Assembly: GCA_002309715.1 (NCBI GenBank)
Contig: DBXW01000011.1
Coordinates: 48,282 to 112,281 of the forward strand
Direction of reading: 5' to 3'
From: Candidatus Avelusimicrobium cornigerorum
Lineage (GTDB): Bacteria > Elusimicrobiota > Elusimicrobia > Elusimicrobiales > Elusimicrobiaceae
DNA: 64,000 nt
Below the pieces are notes generated by a model that saw only the letters and a program-made list of their open reading frames with translations, made no database searches and was not told where the DNA came from. The translations under genes and the position numbers were made by a program. Below, piece after piece: positions 33,077 to 41,820 of the stretch (position 1 is the first letter of the stretch; each line of letters begins with the position of its first letter).

Positions 33077-33117
33077 AAAAACTCTTATAAACCGCCCGTT
33101 TATTCCGGGCAATACTA

Positions 33118-34848
33118 TTAACGGTCTTCGTTAAATATAGACCATTTAATCCGGCCGATAAAATTGCCGGTTTTCTCCAAAAAATCTTCTCCTTCGGCAA
33201 GCAAAGGATCCTCTTGTTCCGCCGGTTCAGCCACTCTGATTTCCGGCAAATCGGCAGAAGTTTGCACTTTTGTTTTAGCACGCTCGGTAATTTCCATCGG
33301 GCTTTCTTCAACCACTTGAGCAGGTGACAAAGACGTTTGTTCGGCCGGTGTTACTGACGAAGCGGCTTGCAGAACCGGCTCATTTTGTGCCACCGAATCC
33401 ACCGGGGCGGCAGCGGCAGATAACAACGGAAGTGTCTCTTTAACCGGTTGCGCTTTAGGCTGAAGCGGTTGCGCTATTTTTTTAGCCACTGGTTGTGCCG
33501 TCTGGCTGGGCAACGGTTGGGATGCAGCGCGCACGATCGGTTTTGGCCGCAAGACAGGCGTCTTCGTCTCAGACGGAATTGTTCTGTTTTCGGTCAGTTG
33601 CTGTTCCAACTGGTTTTGACGACCGGTTAGTTGCCTGTTCTGTTTGGCGAGTTGCTCGTTTTGTTTACCCAACACGTCTATTTTTTGTTTTAATTGCTCA
33701 ATAATAGCATCGTTACTGTTAATCTTTTCCAGCAACGTTTTGAAATTCTTTTCCAATTGCTCCTTCTCGCCACGCACGGCATCCAATTCATTTTGAGCCG
33801 CTTGCAACTGAATAGTAAGTTCGTCGCGTTGGGTTTCCAAAGATCGGATCGTTTCCGAAAAAATAGCCTGCTGATTCTGGCTTTGCAATGTATTTTCGGA
33901 TTGCAACGCTGCCATTTCCTCTTTAAGCGATTGCAGTTCTTTTTCTTTCTCTCCCAAACGCACCAAGAGTTGTTCTTTTTCGGCCGCCGCTTGCTGTAGT
34001 TTAATATTTTCCGCACGCAATATTTCAATTTCTTCCACTTGTTTCATACAAGTATCGGAAATTTCTTTCAGTTGCGTTTCTAAAATATTGACGCGTTGCT
34101 CATACTCCTGACGGATAGAAATGATACGCCCCTCAAAATCAAACGACTTAAAACGCGCTTCGGCTTGCGTTAATTGTTCCCGTAACGATAAAATCTCTTT
34201 CGCTTGCTCGGCCGATTTTTTAAGCGCTTCCATTTTTTCCTGCTGTACTTTTTTAATTTCGCGATCCAACGCGGTATTAACGGCTTTTAATTGCGAGGCC
34301 TTTTGGTGCAAACTGGAAATAATACGTTCTTTTTCGGCTTGTTCTTCTTGCTGTTTGCGTTCTTGCGCTTGGCGGTACTGATCCGGCTCATACTGATAAA
34401 TAGGCGCATGCGGTGCCGACGGGCGGGAAACCGAATCAAAACTGCGTTGCACGTCGGGTTCGCGGTAAGCAAAAGAACGGTCTTGTTGGGCACGGGTTAA
34501 ATTTTCCACGCTGGCGCGCAGATTGGCAATAGAAAAAGAAAGATGTTCTAAAAAACTGTCTCGGTCTTGTTGGCGTTCAATATGTTCGCGGGTGTGGGCA
34601 AGTTCTGACAAAATCTCCTCGTTTTGCCGCGCGGAAACATCAAATTTTTCTTCTAATTCTTGTACTTTTTGTTCTAATTTTTCAAAGGAACGCTCGTATT
34701 GGGCCGCACGTTCGGCAGCCGTTTTGCGACGGCGAGGAGCCGGTTCGGTTGGCTTAAAATCAAAAGTATTTAAGTTAGGGTCTTTAAATTTTTCCAAAAA
34801 TTGTGCGATATCGCCTTGACCGCCGGATTGACTGTTTTCTAATGACAT
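33118..34848 (-). CDS. long coiled-coil protein with Pro/Ala-rich C-terminal region
   Basis: This 576-aa protein has no signal peptide. Heptad-rich coiled coil runs from about residue 45 to 400 (for example QLTQAEARFKSF and LETQRDELTIQLQAAQNELD), followed by a Pro/Gln/Ala-rich low-complexity stretch to about 520 and a short conserved-looking end (NFIGRIKWSIFNEDR). The start at 34848 has GGGGAG before it. No family recognised. The architecture suits a cytoskeletal or polar scaffold. It may be co-transcribed with ddl, 41 bases downstream. Confidence 0.6.
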   Translation of the reverse strand: MSLENSQSGGQGDIAQFLEKFKDPNLNTFDFKPTEPAPRRRKTAAERAAQYERSFEKLEQKVQELEEKFDVSARQNEEILSELAHTREHIERQQDRDSFLEHLSFSIANLRASVENLTRAQQDRSFAYREPDVQRSFDSVSRPSAPHAPIYQYEPDQYRQAQERKQQEEQAEKERIISSLHQKASQLKAVNTALDREIKKVQQEKMEALKKSAEQAKEILSLREQLTQAEARFKSFDFEGRIISIRQEYEQRVNILETQLKEISDTCMKQVEEIEILRAENIKLQQAAAEKEQLLVRLGEKEKELQSLKEEMAALQSENTLQSQNQQAIFSETIRSLETQRDELTIQLQAAQNELDAVRGEKEQLEKNFKTLLEKINSNDAIIEQLKQKIDVLGKQNEQLAKQNRQLTGRQNQLEQQLTENRTIPSETKTPVLRPKPIVRAASQPLPSQTAQPVAKKIAQPLQPKAQPVKETLPLLSAAAAPVDSVAQNEPVLQAASSVTPAEQTSLSPAQVVEESPMEITERAKTKVQTSADLPEIRVAEPAEQEDPLLAEGEDFLEKTGNFIGRIKWSIFNEDR

Positions 34849-34939
34849 ACTGCTCCCCGTAAAATTAGGTATATTTTCATTTAACCACAATCTGGGTACA
34901 AATGTCAATGTTTTTTATGACGAAAAACGCGCCCTCTTT

Positions 34940-36100
34940 TTAGGCTTTCTTTAGTATTTTTTTTCGTACAGCCCCAACTAAATAAAAAGAGCCCGTGCAT
35001 AACACAACATCCGAACGCTGTTTTGCTTGGGATAAAGCAATTTCTACGTCAGAAACGAAGCCCCACCCGGTAGGCAAGATCGCGTGGAGTTGCCTTTCTG
35101 TTGCCGCACGCGGCGAAGATACCGCCGTTACTATTCCCGTCTTAAAATGCGCCGAAAGCATAGAAATCATCTTCGTATAATCTTTATCTTGCATAAACGC
35201 GCAAAGCACCGCCGCGCGTTTTTGGGCAAACGGCGCGGTCTGCCAAAACGTAAGTAAATTTTCCATAGCGGGCGGGTTGTGTGCGCCGTCTAAAATAATT
35301 GTTTTTTCTCCGCACGGGAAAATTTCAAACCGCCCGGGCACACTTACTTTTTCCGAACTGTGTTTCAAAATCTCGTCGGGAATTTCTAATAATTTCCCCG
35401 CGCGGCACACCAACTGTTTATTTTGTTCTTGCGCGTTACCGGGGGAATTTTCCGCACAGACTATTTCTAAGGGAGCATTTTTTGCGCGGGCCGTTTCTTG
35501 CACCACGCGCAAGGCCTCGGGTGGCAAAAAGCCGCACAACACCGGCACGCCGGGCTTAATAATGCCGGCTTTCTCAAAAGCAATTTTTTCTAAATTATCG
35601 CCGAGCAAGTGCGTGTGATCCAAGCCGACAGAAGTAATGACAGACACAACAGGCATACACACATTGGTTGGATCTTTACGCCCGCCAAGGCCCGTTTCCA
35701 ACACTACATACTGCGCGTTTTTTTCGGCAAAATAAACAAAAGCGGACGCCGTTAAAATCTCAAAGAAATTAAGCGGCTTTTGTACGTGTGCGAGCACTTT
35801 TTCCACTGTCTGTATAAAATCATCCGGCGTGATTTCCGCGCCGTTAAGTTGGATGCGCTCCGTCGGTGAAATTAAATGCGGTGAAATAAACAGCCCCGTT
35901 TTCTCCCCCGCCAGCGAAAGCGCACGTGCCAAAAGCGTACACACCGTTCCTTTGCCGTTCGTGCCAGCCACGTGGATAATTTTGTAATTTTGTTGCGGAT
36001 TACTTAACCGCGCCAACAATTCCTTAAACGCAACCAAACCCGCGCCGCGGTTTTGTGCGGTGCGGGTTTGTAAATCAGTAAACCACGTATTAAAATTCAT
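34940..36100 (-). CDS. folC: bifunctional folylpolyglutamate synthase / dihydrofolate synthase
   Basis: FolC adds glutamate to dihydropteroate and to folates. The 386-aa Mur-ligase-like protein has the P-loop VAGTNGKGTVCTLLA (about residues 41-55), SPHLISPTERIQLNG, the central TSVGLDHTHLLGDNLEKIAFEKAGI and the C-terminal ILDGAHNP. The start at 36100 overlaps the murA stop by 11 bases. It is the last gene of the prfA-prmC-murA-folC run. Confidence 0.88.
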   Translation of the reverse strand: MNFNTWFTDLQTRTAQNRGAGLVAFKELLARLSNPQQNYKIIHVAGTNGKGTVCTLLARALSLAGEKTGLFISPHLISPTERIQLNGAEITPDDFIQTVEKVLAHVQKPLNFFEILTASAFVYFAEKNAQYVVLETGLGGRKDPTNVCMPVVSVITSVGLDHTHLLGDNLEKIAFEKAGIIKPGVPVLCGFLPPEALRVVQETARAKNAPLEIVCAENSPGNAQEQNKQLVCRAGKLLEIPDEILKHSSEKVSVPGRFEIFPCGEKTIILDGAHNPPAMENLLTFWQTAPFAQKRAAVLCAFMQDKDYTKMISMLSAHFKTGIVTAVSSPRAATERQLHAILPTGWGFVSDVEIALSQAKQRSDVVLCTGSFYLVGAVRKKILKKA

Positions 36101-37361
36101 CTTTATCGGGGTTATAGCGGCGGATATTTGCCCCAAGCGCGGTTAGTTTTTCTTCTAATTTTTCATATCCGCGGTCAATGTGATAGACGCGTTCCACTTC
36201 CGTCTCGCCTTTGGCGCAAAGCCCGGCTATGACAAGTGCAAACCCACCGCGCAAATCGGACGATTGTACGTGTGCCGCGGACAATTCTTTTACACCCGTA
36301 ACGCGCGCCAAACTTTTCTCCGTAGAAATTTGCGCGCCCATACGCACCAGTTCCGGCGCGTGCATAAAGCGGTTTTCAAAGATATCCTCATCCACTTCCG
36401 CTGTTCCGTTGCACAGCGTCATCAGCGTCATCCATGGCGCTTGCAAGTCCGTGGCGAAGCCGGGGTACGGCGCGGTGCGCACGCGCAAGGGTTTAATTTC
36501 CCCGTCGTAAGCGTGCACATGCACATAATCCGGGCCGATGTCTAACGCAAAACCGGCTTCTTGCAAATCTTCCCATAAAATTGCGTTATGCTCCGGCACG
36601 CAACCCGCTACCGTTACGTCGCCGCGCGTGGCCGCCGCCGCCAAGGCGTACGAGCCCGTCTCAATGCGATCGGCCACTACGGTATGTTCGGCCCCGTGCA
36701 AGGTTTTTACACCCGTGATAATCAGTTGGCCTTTATCGCCCACGCGGATATCGGCCCCCATATCGTTTAAGAAGGAAATTACATCGTCAATTTCCGGTTC
36801 TTTGGCTACGTTTTCCAAAATCGTTTCGCCCGCAATCAAACACGCACACATCAGTAAATTTTGCGTCGCACCCACACTGGGAAAACGCAACACAATTTTA
36901 GCGGCGTTTAATTTGTCCGCATGAATAAGCACGTTGCCGGCTTTTGTTTCACACGTCGCGCCCAATTTTTCAAACCCTTTTAAGTGGATATCCACCGGGC
37001 GCACGCCGATAGCACATCCGCCGGGGAGCGGAATTTGCGCCTCTTTAAAACGCGCCAAGAGCGGCCCGGCCACCCAAAAACTCGCACGCATTTGTTTGAC
37101 AAGTTCATAAGGCAAATCGTTTTTTAATTTTCCGTTTGGCTCAATGGTAACGGTGCTATTTTGATACGTTATTTTTTTACCCAAATACTCCAAAATTTTA
37201 AGTGTCGTACGCACATCACGCAAATTAGGCACGCGGTGAATGACGCACGGCTCGTCGGTGAGTAACGTGGCTACTAATATGGGAAGCGCGGCATTTTTAC
37301 TGCCGCTGATAAGAACCGTACCTTGTAATTTTTTACCGCCCTCAATTAAAAACCGATCCAT
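36090..37361 (-). CDS. murA: UDP-N-acetylglucosamine 1-carboxyvinyltransferase MurA
   Basis: MurA transfers enolpyruvate from PEP to UDP-GlcNAc, the first committed step of peptidoglycan synthesis and the target of fosfomycin. The 423-aa sequence has LQGTVLISGSKNAALPIL at the N-terminus and the catalytic cysteine in GGCAIGVRPVDIHLKG, so it should be fosfomycin-sensitive rather than carrying the Cys-to-Asp change. AGGAG precedes the ATG at 37361. It overlaps folC by 11 bases. Confidence 0.92.
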   Translation of the reverse strand: MDRFLIEGGKKLQGTVLISGSKNAALPILVATLLTDEPCVIHRVPNLRDVRTTLKILEYLGKKITYQNSTVTIEPNGKLKNDLPYELVKQMRASFWVAGPLLARFKEAQIPLPGGCAIGVRPVDIHLKGFEKLGATCETKAGNVLIHADKLNAAKIVLRFPSVGATQNLLMCACLIAGETILENVAKEPEIDDVISFLNDMGADIRVGDKGQLIITGVKTLHGAEHTVVADRIETGSYALAAAATRGDVTVAGCVPEHNAILWEDLQEAGFALDIGPDYVHVHAYDGEIKPLRVRTAPYPGFATDLQAPWMTLMTLCNGTAEVDEDIFENRFMHAPELVRMGAQISTEKSLARVTGVKELSAAHVQSSDLRGGFALVIAGLCAKGETEVERVYHIDRGYEKLEEKLTALGANIRRYNPDKDEF

Positions 37362-37377
37362 AAAAACTCCTAAAATT

Positions 37378-38214
37378 TTAAATTTTTTGAGCCAGTACAA
37401 AACGCTCTATTCCCACTATATCTTTTTTGACGTTAGCCTGCCAACCGATTTCTTGTAGTCCCCGCGCCACGGCCGCGGCTTGCCCTTTACAAAGTTCCAA
37501 CGCCAGCCACCCGCCGGGGTTTAAATAATCAGCCGCTACCGAGCACAACGGTCGCACGATATCCAACCCATCTTGCCCACCGTCTAGGGCAAGCCGCGGC
37601 TCGCACAAAACTTCACGTGTCAGCGTATCCACAATTTCGGTAGGAATATAGGGCGGGTTGGAAATAATTAAATCAAATGTACCCGTTACGCCTTCCCATA
37701 AATCACTTTGCAATAAATGGACTTGTTCGTGCAAACGAAATTTTTTGACGTTCTCTTGCGCAACCGCAAGTGCTTTTTCGCTAATATCCACGGCAAGCAC
37801 CTGCGCGCGCGTAAAACGCTTGGCAAGCGCACACGCAATACAACCGCTCCCCGTACACATATCTAAAAAAGTAAGCGGTGCTTTTTTATCAAAAAGTGCG
37901 CTGACTATTTCCACCAGTTCTTCCGTTTCCGGGCGCGGAGTAAGTACGTCGGGAGACACAATAATATCCAACCCGTCAAACGGTTGATAACCCACAATGT
38001 GCGACAGCGGCTCGCCGTTTGCTTTGCGGGCAATATATTTTTTATATAAGGTGAGTTCTTTTTCCGTCAGTTCGTAATCACCGTGCGCCGGCAGCCACGT
38101 GCGCGTTACGTTTAATACGCACGCGAGTAGCCACTCGGCGTTGGGCTGCGGCTCGTCGGAATTGGACTTTGTTAAGTGAGCAATTGCTTTTGGCAACAAT
38201 TCGGCAACAGTCAT
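37378..38214 (-). CDS. prmC: peptide chain release factor N5-glutamine methyltransferase PrmC
   Basis: PrmC methylates the glutamine of the GGQ motif in RF1 and RF2. The 278-aa sequence has the SAM-binding LDMCTGSGCIACALAKR and the substrate-binding NPPY motif in DLIISNPPYIPTEI. The start at 38214 overlaps the prfA stop (TAATG), so its own substrate is encoded and translated just upstream. Confidence 0.92.
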   Translation of the reverse strand: MTVAELLPKAIAHLTKSNSDEPQPNAEWLLACVLNVTRTWLPAHGDYELTEKELTLYKKYIARKANGEPLSHIVGYQPFDGLDIIVSPDVLTPRPETEELVEIVSALFDKKAPLTFLDMCTGSGCIACALAKRFTRAQVLAVDISEKALAVAQENVKKFRLHEQVHLLQSDLWEGVTGTFDLIISNPPYIPTEIVDTLTREVLCEPRLALDGGQDGLDIVRPLCSVAADYLNPGGWLALELCKGQAAAVARGLQEIGWQANVKKDIVGIERFVLAQKI

Positions 38215-39272
38215 TAGATTTGTAAGTTTTTGAGTTTTTGCTCTACACGCCACGCACGCAAATCTTCCAACACCGGCTCAATGTTTCCGGCCATAATTTC
38301 CATAATGTTATGGTAGGAAATATCGGTGCGGTGATCGGTTACGCGGCTTTGCGGAAAGTTATACGTGCGGATCTTTTCCGAGCGGTCGCCGGTGCCTACC
38401 TGACTTTTGCGCTCGTCGTAAATTTCTTTATTACGTTTTTCTTCTTCAATTTGGTAGAGTTTAGCGCGAAGCATAGCCATGGCTTTTTCGCGGTTGGCAC
38501 CTTGGTGGCGTTCCTCGCGGCAGGATACCACAATGCCGGTGGGTTTGTGCAAAATACGAACGGCCGTTTCTACTTTATTGACGTTCTGCCCGCCGGCCCC
38601 GCCGGAGCGGCACGTTTCCATTTCCAAATCTTCGGGACGAATTTGAATATCAATTTCCTCGGCTTCCGGCATAATGGCTACGGTAACAGTAGAAGTATGC
38701 ACGCGGCCCGACGTTTCCGTATCCGGCACGCGTTGCACGCGGTGCGTGCCCGCTTCCATACGAAGCCACGAGTACGCGCCGTCACCCTTGATAAACATAC
38801 TGACGTATTTGCAACCTTTTAACCCGGTGGGCGTATATTCCAATAGTTCCGTGCCCCATCCTTTGGTTTGCGCAAAATGTTGATACACGCGCAATAGTTC
38901 GGCGGCAAACAGGGCCGATTCTTCGCCACCGGCACCGGGGCGAATTTCCAAATAAATGTTTTTAGAATCGTTGGGATCGGGCGGAATTACTAAAATGCGA
39001 AGTTCTTTTTGCAAAGCCGGCAATTTTTCTTCCAATTCGGCAAGTTCATCAGCGGCCATTTTAACCAGTTCTTTATCTTCCCCGGCGTCAATCATCGCGC
39101 GATCGTCAGCAATCGCTTTTTCCACGGTGGCGATTTCTTGTTCTTTTTCAATAATGGGTTTTAAAAATGCATGGCGTTTGGCTTTGGCGGCTAAATCGGC
39201 CGCGGACAGATTCCCGCTGGAAAGCGCACTTTCCAACTCGTTAAATTCAGCAATATATTTAGATGTATCCAT
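38214..39272 (-). CDS. prfA: peptide chain release factor 1
   Basis: RF1 terminates translation at UAA and UAG. The 352-aa protein has the GGQ motif in RSGGAGGQNVNK and, in the codon-recognition domain, the PxT tripeptide as PDT in RVPDTETSGR, which marks RF1 rather than RF2 (SPF). The C-terminal QVGTGDRSEKIRTYNFPQSR is typical. First gene of the prfA-prmC-murA-folC cluster. Confidence 0.93.
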   Translation of the reverse strand: MDTSKYIAEFNELESALSSGNLSAADLAAKAKRHAFLKPIIEKEQEIATVEKAIADDRAMIDAGEDKELVKMAADELAELEEKLPALQKELRILVIPPDPNDSKNIYLEIRPGAGGEESALFAAELLRVYQHFAQTKGWGTELLEYTPTGLKGCKYVSMFIKGDGAYSWLRMEAGTHRVQRVPDTETSGRVHTSTVTVAIMPEAEEIDIQIRPEDLEMETCRSGGAGGQNVNKVETAVRILHKPTGIVVSCREERHQGANREKAMAMLRAKLYQIEEEKRNKEIYDERKSQVGTGDRSEKIRTYNFPQSRVTDHRTDISYHNIMEIMAGNIEPVLEDLRAWRVEQKLKNLQI

Positions 39273-39290
39273 AGGATTCCCGTATATAGA

Positions 39291-39323
39291 AAAAGAGCAG
39301 ACACTTTCGGTGTCTGCTCTTTT
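39291..39323. terminator. terminator of rpmE
   Basis: A 14-bp stem (AAAAGAGCAGACAC and complement) closes a five-base loop, 12 bases past the rpmE stop on the minus strand. Confidence 0.85.
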
Positions 39324-39335
39324 AAATTTGCTTAA

Positions 39336-39686
39336 CTATTTAGTTTCGGCTTTGGTTTCTTTTTTAGCAGCCGCTTTTTTGGCCGGTTTTTTAGCAGCCG
39401 TTTTTTTGGCGGCTACGGCCGGTTTGCGGGCTAATTTGGCCTTGGCTTTTACTTCCGTTTTCGGTTTGCGGACCAAGGTTTTACCTTCCGTTTTGGCATA
39501 GCGTTTGTTGAATTTATCTACCATACCTTCGGTATCCAACAATTTTTGTTTGCCGGTGAAGAACGGATGGCAAGCGGAGCAAATGTCCAACTTTAAGGTT
39601 TTAGCGGTGGAGCGAGTCATGAATTTATTGCCGCACGCGCAAACGGCTTCTACAAATTCATAAGTAGGATGTATTTTTTCTTTCAT
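39336..39686 (-). CDS. rpmE: 50S ribosomal protein L31 with long Lys/Ala tail
   Basis: The first 70 residues are a zinc-type L31 (KIHPTYEFVEAVCACGNKF, then KLDICSACHPFFTGKQK, GMVDKFNKRY) with the four cysteines of the zinc site mostly in place. Unlike typical L31 (about 70-85 aa), this protein continues for about 45 residues of Lys/Ala-rich sequence similar to histone H1 tails (AAKKTAAKKPAKKAAAKKE). The tail probably contacts rRNA. Placed between rho and prfA, which is a common order. Confidence 0.9.
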   Translation of the reverse strand: MKEKIHPTYEFVEAVCACGNKFMTRSTAKTLKLDICSACHPFFTGKQKLLDTEGMVDKFNKRYAKTEGKTLVRKPKTEVKAKAKLARKPAVAAKKTAAKKPAKKAAAKKETKAETK

Positions 39687-39780
39687 TTTCTTATTCCTCT
39701 GAAAATTCTATATACATTATTTTACCATATCTGGCCGGTTTTGGAAACTAAATTTATTTTCCCGCCGATGTAGGCCCGTT

Positions 39781-41220
39781 TTAGAACGTTCCCAGTTCCA
39801 TTTGTTTAAAGAAATCTTGGTTAGATTTCGTGGACGATAACTTTTCAAGCAGCATGGTCATCGCATCTACGGAGCCTAGCGGCGCCAAGACTTTGCGCAT
39901 AATCCATACTTTATTGAGTTCATCTTCCGTTAAGAGCAAATTTTCTTTGCGTGTAGAACTGCGGTTAATATCTACCGCCGGGAAAATGCGCCGCTCGGAA
40001 AGTTTGCGGTCCAAGCATAGTTCGCTGTTGCCGGTACCTTTGAACTCTTCAAAAATAACTTCGTCCATACGGCTGCCTGTTTCAATCATGGCCGTAGCAA
40101 TAATAGTGAGAGATCCGCCTTCCTCTATATTGCGTGCCGCGCCCAAAAAGCGTTTGGGTTTTTGCAACGACGTGGCTTCCAACCCACCGGTCAGCACGCG
40201 GCCGGAAGAAGGGGCCACCGTATTATACGCACGCGCCAAACGTGTCAGCGAGTCTAACAAAATGATAACGTCTTTACCTTGTTCGGCCAAGCGTTTGGCT
40301 TTTTCAATTACCATTTCGGCCACTTGTACGTGACGGTCGGCGGGCTCATCAAACGTAGAGGCCACCACTTCCCCTTTTACACTGCGGCTCATATCGGTTA
40401 CTTCTTCGGGACGCTCATCAATTAAGAGCACCATTAAAACGGCGTCTTTGTAATTCTCGGCAATGGAGTGCGCAATGGCTTGCAAAATCATCGTCTTACC
40501 GCTTTTGGGCGGCGCCACGATAAGCGCGCGCTGTCCTTTGCCGATAGGCGCAATAATATCAATGATACGCTGGGTAAGCGAATTTTTATCCAACTCCAAC
40601 GTATAGCGTTCGTTGGGGTGCAAGGGCGTCAAGTTTTCAAAAAGCGGACGATTGTATATTTTATCGGAGTCAACCCCGTTTACTTTTTGAACCTGGAGCA
40701 TCGCAAAAAACCGCTCATTATCTTTGGGCGGGCGGATGAGCCCTTCTATCGTATCGCCTTTACGCAAACCGAAACGTTTAATTTGAGAAGGAGAAACATA
40801 AATATCTTCCGCGCCGGCTAAATAATTATTTTCTTCCGAGCGCAAAAAACCAAAACCGTCAGGCAAAATTTCCAATACACCGCCGCCGTACACAGAGCCG
40901 TTTTGCTTGGCCTGTACCGCTACGATGCGTCCGATAAGTTCTTGCTTGCGAAGGCCGGAAATGTCCTCTATATTATAGTTGACCGCTAATTTAGTTAACT
41001 CCGGCACGCTTAATTTATTAAGTGCGCGAGCATCCATAGGTTTAGCGCCGTTAGGTTGACGGGGCGGCACGTTGCCGTAATTCGGACGGACAGACGAGCG
41101 TTTGTCCGCCATTGAACGACCGGAACGCTCTGTGCGGGCGGCCGTTTCGGCAGATGCTTTAGCCGTTTTGGTTTCTTTGGACGTCTTTTCGGTTTTGTTA
41201 GAAGTGTTTGTTTCTTCCAT
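39781..41220 (-). CDS. rho: transcription termination factor Rho
   Basis: Rho is the hexameric RNA helicase that ends transcription. The 479-aa protein has a charged Thr/Lys/Ala-rich N-terminal extension of about 65 residues, the Rho N-terminal helical domain (LNKLSVPELTKLAVNYNIED), the cold-shock RNA-binding domain (VLEILPDGFGFLRSEENNYL), Walker A (APPKSGKTM), Walker B (LLIDERPEEV) and the Q/R loops of the motor. AAGGAG precedes the ATG. Confidence 0.93.
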   Translation of the reverse strand: MEETNTSNKTEKTSKETKTAKASAETAARTERSGRSMADKRSSVRPNYGNVPPRQPNGAKPMDARALNKLSVPELTKLAVNYNIEDISGLRKQELIGRIVAVQAKQNGSVYGGGVLEILPDGFGFLRSEENNYLAGAEDIYVSPSQIKRFGLRKGDTIEGLIRPPKDNERFFAMLQVQKVNGVDSDKIYNRPLFENLTPLHPNERYTLELDKNSLTQRIIDIIAPIGKGQRALIVAPPKSGKTMILQAIAHSIAENYKDAVLMVLLIDERPEEVTDMSRSVKGEVVASTFDEPADRHVQVAEMVIEKAKRLAEQGKDVIILLDSLTRLARAYNTVAPSSGRVLTGGLEATSLQKPKRFLGAARNIEEGGSLTIIATAMIETGSRMDEVIFEEFKGTGNSELCLDRKLSERRIFPAVDINRSSTRKENLLLTEDELNKVWIMRKVLAPLGSVDAMTMLLEKLSSTKSNQDFFKQMELGTF

Positions 41221-41235
41221 GATTGACTCCTTTAT

Positions 41236-41820
41236 TTATGCGTAAAAAGTGTTAAGCGCTTGGTACAAGTCTTTAATTTTAGCGTTTAATGCTTGTTTAG
41301 AACCGCGATTATAAATAACCACATCCGCACGGCGGATTTTTTCCTCTTCGGGCAATTGTATCTGCCGCCGGCGTTCATACGCCGCCAGCGAAAACCCCCG
41401 CTCTTTAAGCCTAGCAGGTAACGTTTTAGGATCGGCCACCACCAACAGCGTCATATCCATGCGGTCGTCCCAACTTTTTTCAAAAAGTAGCGGCACTTCA
41501 AAAATAGCCCACGGCTTAGTACAACCTGCTAATTTTTCTTGCGCCAAACGCCACACCAATGGGTGTAAAAACTGCTCTACTTTGCGCCGCGCCACAGCGG
41601 AACCAAATACCGCCTTGGCTACTTTAGCCCTATCAGCCGAGCCAAACCACTCTTCTAAACGCTTACGAACCTGTGGTTTTTGATACAACTCGCGCACGAG
41701 TTTATCGGCGCTAAGCGTTTGGGCTCCTAATTTTTCAAAACAAGATAAAACTGTACTCTTGCCACTGGCAATACTACCTGTCAGACCAATAAGATGTTTA
41801 ACCGGGTTTTGTTTCCTCAT
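41236..41820 (-). CDS. coaE: dephospho-CoA kinase
   Basis: CoaE phosphorylates dephospho-CoA in the last step of CoA synthesis. The 194-aa sequence has the P-loop GLTGSIASGKST, the CoA-domain segment SADKLVRELYQ and the lid RLKERG. The ATG at 41820 overlaps the polA stop as ATGA; a longer frame to 41847 is inside polA. It is followed 15 bases later by rho. The polA-coaE-rho order is common in many bacterial phyla. Confidence 0.9.
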   Translation of the reverse strand: MRKQNPVKHLIGLTGSIASGKSTVLSCFEKLGAQTLSADKLVRELYQKPQVRKRLEEWFGSADRAKVAKAVFGSAVARRKVEQFLHPLVWRLAQEKLAGCTKPWAIFEVPLLFEKSWDDRMDMTLLVVADPKTLPARLKERGFSLAAYERRRQIQLPEEEKIRRADVVIYNRGSKQALNAKIKDLYQALNTFYA

